DNA from: Bifidobacterium goeldii
Lineage (GTDB): Bacteria > Actinomycetota > Actinomycetes > Actinomycetales > Bifidobacteriaceae
Reading direction: 5' to 3'
Assembly: GCF_003951095.1 (NCBI RefSeq)
Contig: NZ_QXGL01000003.1
Coordinates: 248,001 to 312,000 of the forward strand
Length of the DNA stretch: 64,000 bases
In this document: in pieces, positions 25,845 through 35,540 of the stretch
Position numbering within the stretch: position 1 is the stretch's first letter
Layout: the number at the start of each line of letters is the position of its first letter
Notes under the pieces: generated by a model
Seen by the model: only the letters and a program-made list of their open reading frames with translations
What the model was told of the DNA's origin: nothing
Databases searched by the model: none
Program-made: the position numbers and the translations under genes

Positions 25845-25889
25845 ACAGTTTCAAACTGTCGCATACCGTGCAACAGGTTGCAACAGGTA
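25845..25889. promoter_or_regulatory. operator-like palindrome and tandem repeat
   Basis: ACAGTTT-C-AAACTGT (25845-25859) and the tandem GCAACAGGTT GCAACAGGTA (25870-25889) lie in the divergent spacer between the response-regulator-like gene and the S10 peptidase gene. OmpR-type regulators often bind direct repeats, so this is a candidate control site. Confidence 0.5.
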
Positions 25890-25997
25890 ATTGCGCTTGC
25901 GGCGTGGCGGTTGCATGAACCGGTATTGAGTCGCCTATAGTCGCGTGTAACACCATCGGCACCATCGTGTGCCATAGTTCGCAGGCAGGAGGACAGT

Positions 25998-27593
25998 ATG
26001 GAACAGACCACGGAGCAGACGGCTAGTGCCGCAGCGCAAGCTCCTCAGCAGCAGACAGCGCAATCCAAGCCGCAAAGCAAGCAGCAGCTGCCTGAGCCTT
26101 GCGAGCACACAACCTGGCATTCCACCAACATCGACGGCCGAGAATTGCGCTACACGGCCACCGTCGGCACATTGCTGATCGACACCCCGAAGGTCAAGCG
26201 CGCAGCAAGCATCTTCTTCACCGCGTTCAACCTGGCCGACGATGAAGGCAACGCTGACCCTGAGCGCCCGGTTACGTTTATCTTCAATGGTGGTCCTGGA
26301 TCGTCCACCACGTTCCTACTGATGGGCTCCATCGCCCCCAAGTGCATTGATGTACCTGACGCTGCACCAGTACCGGCTGCACCCTATCATCTTGAAGACA
26401 ACCAGTACACCTTGCTTCCTCACTCTGATCTTGTGTTCATTGATGCAGCCGGTGCTGGATTCTCAGAAATTCTCGATGAAGCGAAACCAGAACTGTGGTC
26501 GGTGGATGGTGACGTTGCTGGATTCAGCGCATTCATTCGCGCATACCTCAGCAAATACCATCGTTGGAACTCGCCCAAGTATGTGCTTGGCGAATCCTAT
26601 GGCACTACACGTGGCGCGGCGCTCGCATACCGTTTGCAGCAGGATGGCGTAGCACTTAACGGTCTTACACTCATCTCCAACATTCTTGACTACGCGTTCA
26701 CACTCGACACGTCCGACCAGTTCTACATCGGTTACTTCCCGACGTTCGCATCCGTTGCAAAATACCACGGTCGCGCCGCTTCCGACACTGAGCTTGCGGA
26801 ACATTTGCAGGCTGCCCGCGCTTTCGCTGCCGGTCCGCTACGTCTGGCGCTCGCTGCCGGCGCTTCACTTGACGACGAGACCAAGCATCGCGTGGCCGCT
26901 CGTTACGCCGAACTGACCGGACTCGATGAGCAGTATGTCTACGATTCCGACCTGCGCGTGGTAGACATGCGCTTCCGTAAGGAACTGCTGCGTGACGAGG
27001 AGAAGATCGTCGGCCGTTACGATGGTCGCGTCGCCGGATACGATCTCGATCGCATGAACGACGAGGAGACGTTCGTAGTGGACGATGCGTTCCTCGACCC
27101 CGCATATTCAAGCCTTGCCAACGCCTATCTGCGTGACGAGCTCGGCTGGGATCGCGAACCTGAACGCCGCGGATTTGCTGACTTCGATTGGAACGCCACC
27201 GAAGCAGGCAAGGGTTGGACGTGGTGGCACAAGCAGCCGGATATGACCAAAAGCTCGTGGGGCCAGAACATTCCATTCCCCAATGTCGTGCCCGATCTCG
27301 CCGCTGCGATCGCCCACCAGCCGACGCTTAAAGTGCTCATCGGCAACGGCGTATACGACTTGTGTACTCCGTTCTTCCAAACCGAATACGATATCGACCA
27401 TCTTGGCCTGCCCAAGCCTTTGCGCGCCAACGTCGCGTTCACCTACTATCCGGCCGGCCACATGCTGTATTCCAGCAAGCCGAGCCTTGCAAAGTTCGCA
27501 CACGATCTGGATCGTTTCTACGCAACTGATACAAGCGGCCTTGCAGCAATAAATGAGCGCCCGGCACTGCCGGCACCCACTATCAACCTGTAA
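25998..27593 (+). CDS. S10-family serine carboxypeptidase-like protein, no signal peptide
   Basis: A 531-residue peptidase S10 homologue. The nucleophile is in VLGESYGTTRG (Ser200), the acid in NGVYDLCTPF (Asp454), and the His in YPAGHMLY (His488), all intact. The oxyanion region is FIFNGGPGSST near residue 99. The first 35 residues are a Gln/Ala/Ser-rich linker, and no secretion signal is visible, so it is probably cytoplasmic. The family removes C-terminal residues from peptides, with optimum at acid pH in fungal and plant enzymes. The ATG follows GGAGGACAGT. It precedes a thioredoxin-fold gene by 39 bases. Confidence 0.88.
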   Translation: MEQTTEQTASAAAQAPQQQTAQSKPQSKQQLPEPCEHTTWHSTNIDGRELRYTATVGTLLIDTPKVKRAASIFFTAFNLADDEGNADPERPVTFIFNGGPGSSTTFLLMGSIAPKCIDVPDAAPVPAAPYHLEDNQYTLLPHSDLVFIDAAGAGFSEILDEAKPELWSVDGDVAGFSAFIRAYLSKYHRWNSPKYVLGESYGTTRGAALAYRLQQDGVALNGLTLISNILDYAFTLDTSDQFYIGYFPTFASVAKYHGRAASDTELAEHLQAARAFAAGPLRLALAAGASLDDETKHRVAARYAELTGLDEQYVYDSDLRVVDMRFRKELLRDEEKIVGRYDGRVAGYDLDRMNDEETFVVDDAFLDPAYSSLANAYLRDELGWDREPERRGFADFDWNATEAGKGWTWWHKQPDMTKSSWGQNIPFPNVVPDLAAAIAHQPTLKVLIGNGVYDLCTPFFQTEYDIDHLGLPKPLRANVAFTYYPAGHMLYSSKPSLAKFAHDLDRFYATDTSGLAAINERPALPAPTINL

Positions 27594-27632
27594 ACGAACC
27601 AATTATCGAACGCTATTCAAGGAGTAAGAACT

Positions 27633-27935
27633 ATGACTGACACTCATACCACTGCAGCCGATCAGACTACTGCAACCGACAAGGCGCGCATCGACGTTTA
27701 TGGTGCCGACTGGTGTGGCGATTGCCATCGCGCCAAGGACGCACTCAACCGTTTCGGCGCCGCATTCGTCTGGCACAATATTGAAACCGAAGACGGTGCT
27801 GCCGACCAAGCAGTCGCAATCAGCGGGCAGAAGCACATTCCTGTCGTACGCTACGCTGACGGCACCTTCCAAGTTGAACCGTCTGCTACCGATATCAAAG
27901 CCAAGCTCACCGAGCTGGGCTTAATCGCCGCCTGA
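27633..27935 (+). CDS. glutaredoxin/mycoredoxin-like protein
   Basis: A 100-residue thioredoxin-fold protein with CxxC motif WCGDCH (Cys28/Cys31), cis-Pro in HIPVV, and a C-terminal helix. Actinobacteria use mycoredoxins of this size to reduce mycothiol-mixed disulfides. Bifidobacteria are not known for mycothiol synthesis, so the electron donor is open. It follows the S10 gene by 39 bases with AAGGAG before the ATG, and a 16-bp hairpin lies downstream, which fits a two-gene operon. Confidence 0.85.
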   Translation: MTDTHTTAADQTTATDKARIDVYGADWCGDCHRAKDALNRFGAAFVWHNIETEDGAADQAVAISGQKHIPVVRYADGTFQVEPSATDIKAKLTELGLIAA

Positions 27936-28027
27936 GCTAACACGTCAGCGCTGCCATAGTCACAACAGTGTTTCGCAGCATACAGGTTATCGGTATGGCC
28001 GCTAGCTGATCCTATATGCGCCGACCA

Positions 28028-28067
28028 TGATGGAATCACCCGGATAATACGCCGGGTGATTCCATCA
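28028..28067. terminator. perfect 16-bp hairpin after the S10/mycoredoxin operon
   Basis: TGATGGAATCACCCGG and complement around ATAATACG. The stem is strong but no U-tract follows, so it may be a terminator or a 3' stabiliser. Confidence 0.7.
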
Positions 28068-28141
28068 GCAGTGAGCATTACCGCACAGTGAATCATCCAC
28101 AGTGAATTACTCACAGTGTGAGTGCAGGAAGGCAGCGAACC

Positions 28142-29248
28142 ATGGCCATAACTACGTCAACCGGCACATATAACGCTCGGACAATATCAAACCAGCAGAC
28201 CATACGCATTCTGCCTTATGCCATCATGACAGCGCTCGCCGCACTCGCCGGCGCAGGCGTCTCATTCGCGCCATTATACGAGCGCATTTGGGGCGGCATG
28301 ATGTTGCATCCCGCATGCCCAGTTATGCTCAAAACATTCCTATACCGGTCCAACACCGGGGGAGTGAACACCGAATATGGTGCATGCGTTACCTCGCCAG
28401 TATGGTTGAGTGCAGTCACTGCGCTCGCAATCATCATGATGATTGCCTTCGAAATTGCAATGTTTGCAGCGTGCAACACTGCACGTCCGCGTACTGCTAT
28501 CAACGAGCTTGCTGGCAACAGTCATCAGTTGCTCACCCTACGCAATCAGCAAACGATTGTGTGGCTAGCGGTGGCAGCAATATCAGCACTCGCAATACTG
28601 GCGTTAAACGGCAATCTGTTCAATTTGGTTCTTTGGGCTATTACCATCATGCTCTGGCTGGTAATGATGCGCCTACAGCCATCGAAGCGCACCCCCATTG
28701 CTCGCACCACTATGCTTGCCATACAAACCGGCATGATGCCAGTATTCATCACTGAATACGCACTATCCGAAGAAATCAACATAAGCGGTGGCGTGATCAT
28801 CGCATGCATATTCACACTCTTCGCGTGGGCGCTCGCGTGGATGCAAGCAGAACCACGCGAATTATTGGCAGCGCAACAATCACCGAATCCTGTATCGCAA
28901 ACCAGCCACGCTGCGCGTTTTGTACGTATCATGCCATGCGCAAGTGCGCTCGCAATCGGCTGGCTTATCGCTAGCGCTGTAACCTACCGATATAGCGTGT
29001 GGACGCGCACGGATTTTTGCCCAGCATTAGCTGCCAACGGTAACGCGCTCGTCGCCTCATGCATTGGCGGGCAGCGACTCGCCATGTTGCATACGGTGGT
29101 AAGCGTACTGCCATTCGTCTCGTTAGCGTGTGTGCTTGGCGCGCTAATATGTGCTGTTTGCCGGCGTCGCAGTGCGGCTACAATATGCTGTGTGCTTGCC
29201 ACTGCTAGCGCAATGATTGCGTTTGTTATTGCGTTCACACTCGTCTGA
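28142..29248 (+). CDS. polytopic membrane protein of unknown function
   Basis: A 368-residue protein with about eight hydrophobic segments: near residues 18-42, 82-102, 130-165, 190-215, then a cluster at 260-285 and 320-365. No family is recognised. Two paired Cys-rich extracellular-looking stretches (HPACPVM..YGACV and FCPALAANGNALVASCIGG) lie between helices and could form disulfides. The ATG at 28142 has AGGAAGG 8 bases upstream. A GTG 24 bases earlier is possible. Its neighbours (mycoredoxin, phosphatase) do not point to a function. Confidence 0.75.
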   Translation: MAITTSTGTYNARTISNQQTIRILPYAIMTALAALAGAGVSFAPLYERIWGGMMLHPACPVMLKTFLYRSNTGGVNTEYGACVTSPVWLSAVTALAIIMMIAFEIAMFAACNTARPRTAINELAGNSHQLLTLRNQQTIVWLAVAAISALAILALNGNLFNLVLWAITIMLWLVMMRLQPSKRTPIARTTMLAIQTGMMPVFITEYALSEEINISGGVIIACIFTLFAWALAWMQAEPRELLAAQQSPNPVSQTSHAARFVRIMPCASALAIGWLIASAVTYRYSVWTRTDFCPALAANGNALVASCIGGQRLAMLHTVVSVLPFVSLACVLGALICAVCRRRSAATICCVLATASAMIAFVIAFTLV

Positions 29249-29373
29249 CAAGTATGAAGCTTGCTCAATATCATTGCCGCCTCATGTACTGCCGCTGCCT
29301 GCCGGTACGATAGAACGCGGAAGATTGAGCAGATCTGATCGGCAAGAGGATCGGCGGCATACAAGGAGCGGGC

Positions 29374-30201
29374 ATGATCGACGAAGTAGTGTTTCTGCGG
29401 CACGGACGAACCTCATTCAACCTTGCGCGACGACTGCAAGGGCAGATCGACGTGCCGCTCGACATTGTCGGTCAATGGCAAGTTGATCAAACAGGCTTCG
29501 AACTTGCGCGCCGATACTACTGGGCTAAAGTTGGCGTAATCGCACGCGACCCTGCACAACTGGCTCAGCCGGGGCCGGATGCAGTAAAGCCCAGTGATAT
29601 TGACGAATACCGTCAAGCGCCAGCTGCACGCCGCCGCATGGTGGTGATGTCATCTGACTTGTTCCGCGCTCAGCAAACCGCGCACGCATTCGCAGATCTG
29701 CTCGGATTGCCAGTGAAGCTCGATGCGCGGTTGCGTGAACGTGCCTTTGGCCAATGGGAAGGCATGACGCGTGAAGAAATTCGCGCCGAACATGCTGACG
29801 CCTATGATTCATGGCGCGCTCACACCGGCGGCGAGCTCGCGTTCGGCGTGGAAAGCCGCGTGGCAGTAGGCCGACGTGGAGCCGCAGCGGTACTCGATTA
29901 CGTGAACGATCCTGCGTATGCTGACGAGCCCACCACGCTAATGATTGTCGGCCACGGTTCATGGCACGTGGCCACGATCGAAACACTGCTCGGTATGGAT
30001 CCAGACAGTATGAGCAATCTGGACGGTATGCGCAACGCCTTCTGGTCAGTGTTGAAACCAATTCGCCACGCTGATGGCACGCTCACATGGATGATGGCCA
30101 GTTTTAATCAGGGGCCTGCAATCGCAGGAACATGCGATTGGGAGAATGGGCCTGCTGATCTGCATAGCCCAAGCATGCCAGCGTGGAAGCCACTCGCATA
30201 G
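29374..30201 (+). CDS. histidine phosphatase family protein, second copy
   Basis: A 275-residue branch-1 histidine phosphatase with catalytic His in LRHGRTSFN (His10), the second His in IVGHGSWH, and REFGQWEG-type Glu motif (RERAFGQWEGMTREEI). It resembles the phosphatase of the glmU operon (18675), but has an inserted ~45-residue stretch (residues about 50-90) rich in Pro/Gln/Arg and a longer C-terminus. The ATG has AAGGAGCGGG upstream. Substrate unknown. Confidence 0.9.
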   Translation: MIDEVVFLRHGRTSFNLARRLQGQIDVPLDIVGQWQVDQTGFELARRYYWAKVGVIARDPAQLAQPGPDAVKPSDIDEYRQAPAARRRMVVMSSDLFRAQQTAHAFADLLGLPVKLDARLRERAFGQWEGMTREEIRAEHADAYDSWRAHTGGELAFGVESRVAVGRRGAAAVLDYVNDPAYADEPTTLMIVGHGSWHVATIETLLGMDPDSMSNLDGMRNAFWSVLKPIRHADGTLTWMMASFNQGPAIAGTCDWENGPADLHSPSMPAWKPLA

Positions 30202-30380
30202 CTCGCAGAGATGAGGCGTATAGATATAAGCCGAATAGGCTAGACGCGCGTATTCTCGCGTAGCCCAGCAGTCGGCTTGTAGTGAGCCGGCTTGCAAGTC
30301 GTGCCCCAAGGTCTATTCTTGGTTGAGGTTCGCGCGGTGAGCGGCCGCGACACGTATCGGTGAGAGGCGGGTGAGACAAC

Positions 30381-31331
30381 ATGTTGAGGATGTTCAGCAC
30401 GATTAACGGCCAAGTGGAGCAAATCGAAAAACCTGAGAATGGTTCATGGTTATGTCTGTCTGAACCTACCGACGTGGAGCTCGCTACCGTAGCTCAGCAA
30501 ACCGGCGTTGACCTGGCTGACTTGCGCGCACCGCTTGATGATGAGGAACGCTCGCGTGTGGATGTTGAAGATGATTACACGATGATCATCGTTGATATTC
30601 CAACCGTTGAAGAGCGCGGCGGGCGCGACTGGTATGAGACCATCCCGTTGTCGATTATCGTCACTGAAGATCTCATTATCACCGTTTGCATGCAAGATAC
30701 TCCAGTATTGCATCCGTTCATGGAAGGCACGATCCGCGGTTTCAACACCTTCATGAAATCGCGATTCATCCTGCAAATCTTGTACCGCAACGCCAGCACC
30801 TATCTGCGATACCTGCGCATCATTGATCGTGAAAGCGACAAGCTCGAATTAAAGCTGCGCCACGCGATGCAAAACCGAGAAATCATGATGCTGCTCGAAT
30901 TGAGCAAAACCTTGGTGTACTTCACCACATCGTTGAAATCAAATGAAATCGTTATGGAAAAACTGACCACGCTTGCACGCATTCAGCAGTATCCAGACGA
31001 TGAAGATCTTCTCGACGACGTCATCATCGAAAACAAACAGGCTATCGAGATGGCGAACATTTACAGCGGCGTTCTTGCAAACATGACCGATGCGTTCGCT
31101 TCGATCGTTTCAAATAATTTGAACAATGTGATGAGAATCTTCACGATTATTTCGATCACACTGTCGATTCCTACACTGATTTTCTCCATGTATGGCATGA
31201 ACTTCCAAGAAGGCATGCTTGGCATGCCCTTTACCGGTAGTCGATGGGGATTCCTCATTATTATTCTCATTTCTGTAGCGCTGTCCCTCGTGGTTACGTG
31301 GTTCCTGACTCGTTCGCGCATGTTTAAGTGA
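30381..31331 (+). CDS. corA: CorA-family magnesium/divalent-cation channel
   Basis: A 316-residue CorA channel. The large N-terminal cytoplasmic domain is followed by two C-terminal membrane helices with the selectivity motif YGMNF between them. The N-terminal domain holds WLCLSEPTDVELATVAQQ and a long helix (RYLRIIDRESDKLELKLRHA). Length and motif position are typical. It would bring in Mg2+ (or other divalent ions). The next gene overlaps its stop region, so translational coupling is possible. Confidence 0.95.
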   Translation: MLRMFSTINGQVEQIEKPENGSWLCLSEPTDVELATVAQQTGVDLADLRAPLDDEERSRVDVEDDYTMIIVDIPTVEERGGRDWYETIPLSIIVTEDLIITVCMQDTPVLHPFMEGTIRGFNTFMKSRFILQILYRNASTYLRYLRIIDRESDKLELKLRHAMQNREIMMLLELSKTLVYFTTSLKSNEIVMEKLTTLARIQQYPDDEDLLDDVIIENKQAIEMANIYSGVLANMTDAFASIVSNNLNNVMRIFTIISITLSIPTLIFSMYGMNFQEGMLGMPFTGSRWGFLIIILISVALSLVVTWFLTRSRMFK

Positions 31332-31342
31332 CAGGTAGCCCA

Positions 31343-32281
31343 GTGAGCAGCCGTATTCGTCAGCAATTTGCTAGGCATGGCACCCGGTGTACTGCGTTAT
31401 TCGCGGCAGTGGCATTAACGATGTCACTGGGGGCTTGCGGTTCGTCTGCGTCCAATACGGCTGATGAGGATGCTTCAGCATCATCGGCTACATCCGGTCA
31501 GCCGGAAGGCCCCACGCTGGCGATCGGCGTAGCTGCTGACCAGCCTGGAATGGGCGAATGGCGTAACGGCGGCTACTCAGGATTCGACGTTGATGTAGCC
31601 CGATACGTTGCCAATGCGCTTGGATATGCTGATAAACAAATCGTATTCAAACAAGTGACGCCAAATACGCGCGTCGCTATGCTCGATGAAGCCAAAGTTG
31701 ACTTGGTTGTTGCAGGATTCGCTGTTACTGATACGAATCGTGCTCATGCCGCGATAACAGGCCCGTATTTGATTGCTGGCCAAGACCTGCTCATTCGCGC
31801 TGACGATGCGCACGCCATTCATGGACCTGCCGATATGGCGGGGCGAACCGCTTGTGTGGTTGACGACAATGTGGCAAGCGCTTTGCTCGCAAGCTCGCCG
31901 AATGCGCGTATTGAGCATCGTGATGATTACGAACAGTGCGTTACTTCACTCATGGTCGGCAGTTCTGATGCGATTGCTGGCGGTGACGCTATTCTTACCG
32001 GGCTCGCACGCGCAAAAGGTGCGGATTATCTGCGCGTAGTAGGCAATCCGTTCGGGCAAGAACAGTATGGTGTTGCCGTTCGGCTTGGCAGTGATGAACT
32101 CGTTGATAATATCGCTGAGATTTTGCAAACGATGATCACTGACGGCACATGGCAGCAGGCTATCGAACGGTTAGAGACGCGAACTGGCTACACGCCAAAC
32201 GCTGCCCTGAATCCGCCGGATCCAACGCAGGGTGTTGCTGATGCTGCGGATGATACGAGTGGAGAGAATACGGCCGAATGA
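31343..32281 (+). CDS. amino-acid-type substrate-binding lipoprotein
   Basis: A 312-residue solute-binding protein of the polar-amino-acid ABC family (HisJ/GlnH type). A signal peptide ends with lipobox SLGACGSS, lipid-modified at about Cys32. A disordered Ser/Ala linker follows, then LAIGVAADQPGMGEW, GFDVDVARYVANALGY and a DLVVAGFAVTDTNRAH segment typical of the fold. The chosen GTG (31343) leaves a normal signal peptide; a GTG at 31328 overlaps corA. No permease or ATPase genes adjoin it, so the partner subunits must be elsewhere or it is a sensor. Confidence 0.85.
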   Translation: MSSRIRQQFARHGTRCTALFAAVALTMSLGACGSSASNTADEDASASSATSGQPEGPTLAIGVAADQPGMGEWRNGGYSGFDVDVARYVANALGYADKQIVFKQVTPNTRVAMLDEAKVDLVVAGFAVTDTNRAHAAITGPYLIAGQDLLIRADDAHAIHGPADMAGRTACVVDDNVASALLASSPNARIEHRDDYEQCVTSLMVGSSDAIAGGDAILTGLARAKGADYLRVVGNPFGQEQYGVAVRLGSDELVDNIAEILQTMITDGTWQQAIERLETRTGYTPNAALNPPDPTQGVADAADDTSGENTAE

Positions 32282-32339
32282 CGATCATACGTGGACATTC
32301 AGCCACGTGTGTCCAGTTGCATGGCAATAATCCTTGTCT

Positions 32340-35318
32340 ATGAGCGACAACGAGAAGAGCACGCAACACGCGTCCACCGATCCCGCCGAACCCGCGTTCC
32401 GCTACAACGCGCGACTGGCGCAGGATATCGAAAACAAGTGGCAAAAGATCTGGGACGACAAGGGCACTTTCTGGGCTGCCAACGTTCATGGTGATCTCAA
32501 GGATGGCGAGGGCCGTAACGCTGAAGGACGCCCCGCATTCTTCGCAATGGACATGTTCCCTTACCCCTCTGGTAAGGGCCTGCATGTCGGTCACCCGCTC
32601 GGCTACCTTGCTACCGATGTGGTGTCGCGTTACCACCGTATGAAGGGTGAGAACGTGCTGCACGCCATGGGCTATGACGCTTTCGGCTTGCCTGCAGAAC
32701 AGTACGCTGTGCAGACCGGTCAGCACCCGCGTATCACCACTGAAGCCAATATTGCAAACATGCGCCGTCAGCTGCACCGCATGGGTTTGAGCTTTGATAA
32801 CCGTCGTTCGTTTGCGACTATCGATCCCGCGTACGTGCGTTGGACGCAGTGGATTTTCTCGCGTATATACGACGCGTGGTATGACGAGGATGCTACTAAT
32901 CCGTCTGGTTCTCAGGGTTCTGCACGCCCGATTTCGGAGCTCGTTGCCAAGTTCGAAAACGGTGAAAAAGCTATTCCCGGCCATGAGAACGATGGCAAGG
33001 CGTGGGGTGATCTGAGCGAGGCTGAGCAGCAGGATATTCTCAACGATTTCCGTCTTGCTTACATTTCCAAGTCGCCGGTCAACTGGTGCCCGGGTCTGGG
33101 CACTGTGCTCGCCAACGAAGAGGTCACTGCTGAAGGCAAGTCTGAGCGCGGTAACTTCCCGGTCTTCCAGCGCGAGCTGCGCCAGTGGTCTATGCGTATT
33201 ACCGCGTACGGTCACCGTCTGATCGCAGACCTCGATGGCATTGATTGGCCAGAAAAGGTTAAGCTCATGCAGCGCAACTGGATCGGCGAATCGCACGGTG
33301 CTTCTGTGCACTTCACCGTTGCCACTCCTGCCGGCGACAAGGACATGGAGATTTACACCACTCGTCCCGACACGCTGTTTGGCACCACGTTCGCCGTCGT
33401 CTCCCCAGAGCACGACCTGCTGCAGTACGTGCCTGCTGAGTGGCCGGCTGATATTCCGGAAAGCTGGAAGGGTGGCTACGCGACCCCAGCTGAGGGCGTT
33501 AAGGCGTACCGTCTCGCTGCTGAATCGAAGACTGCGAAGGACCGCGTTGAAGAGGCTGGCGAGAAAACTGGTCTGTTTACTGGCCTGTACGCAACGAACC
33601 CGATCACTGGCGTCAAGCTCCCGCTGTTCACTGCTGACTATGTGCTCATGGATTACGGCACTGGTGCAATCATGGCTGTGCCAGGCGGCGATCAGCGCGA
33701 TTACGATTTCGCAACCAAGTACGGTCTGCCGGTTATTTACACCGTGCAGCCACTGCCGGAATCCGGCGACGATCTCGCTAACTATGAAGGCAAGGCACCG
33801 TTCGTCAGCCACGACGGTATTGTTATCAACTCCGCTGTGGATGCGACGTTTGCTAAGGGTGACGCGCTGAGCTTGAACGGTCTGCGCGTGGATGATGCAA
33901 TTGCCAAGGTCAATGCTTGGCTTGAAGAGGCTGGTGTCGGCAAGGGTACGGTCAGCTACCGTCTGCGCGACTGGCTGTTCTCTCGCCAGCGCTACTGGGG
34001 TGAGCCGTTCCCGATCGTCTACGGTGAGGACGGTACTCCGCATCTGCTGCCAGACTCGATGCTGCCGATCAACCTGCCTGATGTGCCGGATTACAGCCCG
34101 CGCACGTTCGATCCGATGGATGCTGAATCCAACCCGGAGGCACCGCTTTCGCGCAACGAGGATTGGGTGAAGGTTGAACTCGACTTGGGTGACGGTGTGA
34201 AGACGTACTACCGTGATACGAACACCATGCCGAACTGGGCTGGCTCCTGCTGGTACTACATGCGTTACATCGACCCGACCGACACGGCCAACATGGTCGA
34301 AAAGGACGAGTTCGATTACTGGATGGGCCCGAACCACAACAAGTATTCCGGCCCGGAAGGCGGCGTTGACTTGTACGTGGGCGGTGTCGAGCACGCTGTG
34401 CTGCACCTGCTGTACTCGCGCTTCTGGCACAAGGTGCTCTTCGACTTGGGCTTCGTGGATTCGGCCGAACCGTTCCACAAGCTGTTCAACCAGGGCATGA
34501 TTCAGGCGTTCGCTTACACCGATGATCGTGGCCAGTACGTGCCGGCTGCCGAAGTTGAGGAAGGACCGGCTGGCTCCGACGGTGAGCCGACCTTCACGTG
34601 GCATGGCGAGCACGTCAACCGCGAGTTCGGCAAGATGGGCAAGAGCCTGAAGAACATCATCACGCCGGACGACATGTACGACAACTACGGTGCCGATACG
34701 TTCCGCCTGTACGAGATGAGCATGGGCCCGCTGGCTGACTCCCGCCCGTGGAACACGCGCAACGTGATCGGTGGTATGCGTTTCCTGCAGCGCTTGTGGC
34801 GTAACGTCGTCGACGAGAACACTGGTGAAGCGCACGTTTCTGAGGACGCTCTGGATGAGAAGACTCTGAAACTGCTCAACAACACGATCGCTGAAGTGAC
34901 TGTGGAGATGGAGGGCATGCGCCCGAACACCGCTATCGCTAAGCTCATCGTACTCAACAACCATCTGACCTCGCTGGGTACCGTGCCGCGCGCCGCTGTC
35001 GAGCCGCTGATCCTCATGCTCGCGCCGATCGCACCGCACATCTGTGAGGAAATGTGGTCGCGCTTGGGTCATGCTGAGTCGCTGGCGCACGCGCCGTGGC
35101 CGGTGGCTGACGAGCGTTATGTGGGCCACGATACGGTGACTGCAGTCGTGCAGATCAAGGGCAAGGTGCGCGCCAAGCTCGACGTGCCAGTGGACATTGA
35201 TCCGGCTGAGCTGGAGAAGCTTGCGCTGGAAGCTGTCGCCGAGCGTTTGGGCGGCAAGACCCCGCGCAAGGTGATCGTTAAGGCTCCAAAGATCGTCTCT
35301 ATCGTTCCTGCGGAGTGA
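32340..35318 (+). CDS. leuS: leucyl-tRNA synthetase
   Basis: Charges tRNA-Leu. 992 residues, slightly longer than usual owing to an extended N-terminus and an insert. Class I signatures are [15 protein letters not shown] (HIGH, near residue 80), and KMGKSLKNI (KMSKS variant with Gly). The editing domain lies between, with [34 protein letters not shown] segment is conserved. The ATG at 32340 was chosen over a TTG at 32334. It is a single gene with strong codon bias and a terminator following. Confidence 0.98.
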   Translation: MSDNEKSTQHASTDPAEPAFRYNARLAQDIENKWQKIWDDKGTFWAANVHGDLKDGEGRNAEGRPAFFAMDMFPYPSGKGLHVGHPLGYLATDVVSRYHRMKGENVLHAMGYDAFGLPAEQYAVQTGQHPRITTEANIANMRRQLHRMGLSFDNRRSFATIDPAYVRWTQWIFSRIYDAWYDEDATNPSGSQGSARPISELVAKFENGEKAIPGHENDGKAWGDLSEAEQQDILNDFRLAYISKSPVNWCPGLGTVLANEEVTAEGKSERGNFPVFQRELRQWSMRITAYGHRLIADLDGIDWPEKVKLMQRNWIGESHGASVHFTVATPAGDKDMEIYTTRPDTLFGTTFAVVSPEHDLLQYVPAEWPADIPESWKGGYATPAEGVKAYRLAAESKTAKDRVEEAGEKTGLFTGLYATNPITGVKLPLFTADYVLMDYGTGAIMAVPGGDQRDYDFATKYGLPVIYTVQPLPESGDDLANYEGKAPFVSHDGIVINSAVDATFAKGDALSLNGLRVDDAIAKVNAWLEEAGVGKGTVSYRLRDWLFSRQRYWGEPFPIVYGEDGTPHLLPDSMLPINLPDVPDYSPRTFDPMDAESNPEAPLSRNEDWVKVELDLGDGVKTYYRDTNTMPNWAGSCWYYMRYIDPTDTANMVEKDEFDYWMGPNHNKYSGPEGGVDLYVGGVEHAVLHLLYSRFWHKVLFDLGFVDSAEPFHKLFNQGMIQAFAYTDDRGQYVPAAEVEEGPAGSDGEPTFTWHGEHVNREFGKMGKSLKNIITPDDMYDNYGADTFRLYEMSMGPLADSRPWNTRNVIGGMRFLQRLWRNVVDENTGEAHVSEDALDEKTLKLLNNTIAEVTVEMEGMRPNTAIAKLIVLNNHLTSLGTVPRAAVEPLILMLAPIAPHICEEMWSRLGHAESLAHAPWPVADERYVGHDTVTAVVQIKGKVRAKLDVPVDIDPAELEKLALEAVAERLGGKTPRKVIVKAPKIVSIVPAE

Positions 35319-35352
35319 TAACACACCAGGGCGTACTGGTGTAACCGCATAC

Positions 35353-35386
35353 AATGGCGGCCGGTTCACAGTGACCGGCCGCCATT
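35353..35386 (+). terminator. leuS terminator
   Basis: AATGGCGGCCGGT / ACCGGCCGCCATT around 8 bases, then TTGTGTT. Confidence 0.85.
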
Positions 35387-35540
35387 TGTGTTATTGCGAA
35401 GCTGTATTTGCGCTAGAGCAAGAATGCGCGGCGTTGGGCATCGCTCTGCGACACGCCGAAATGTGGATAACCCGGTAGCCTTCGACCACATACCCCAGTT
35501 CAGCTGGACTTCATGCCTATGCATCCCGCACGCTGGGAGC

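Noticed and set aside
32160..35369. 1069-codon open frame on the minus strand
   Set aside because: It lies opposite leuS along its whole length. The plus frame is a clear leucyl-tRNA synthetase; the reverse frame stays open from biased codon use.
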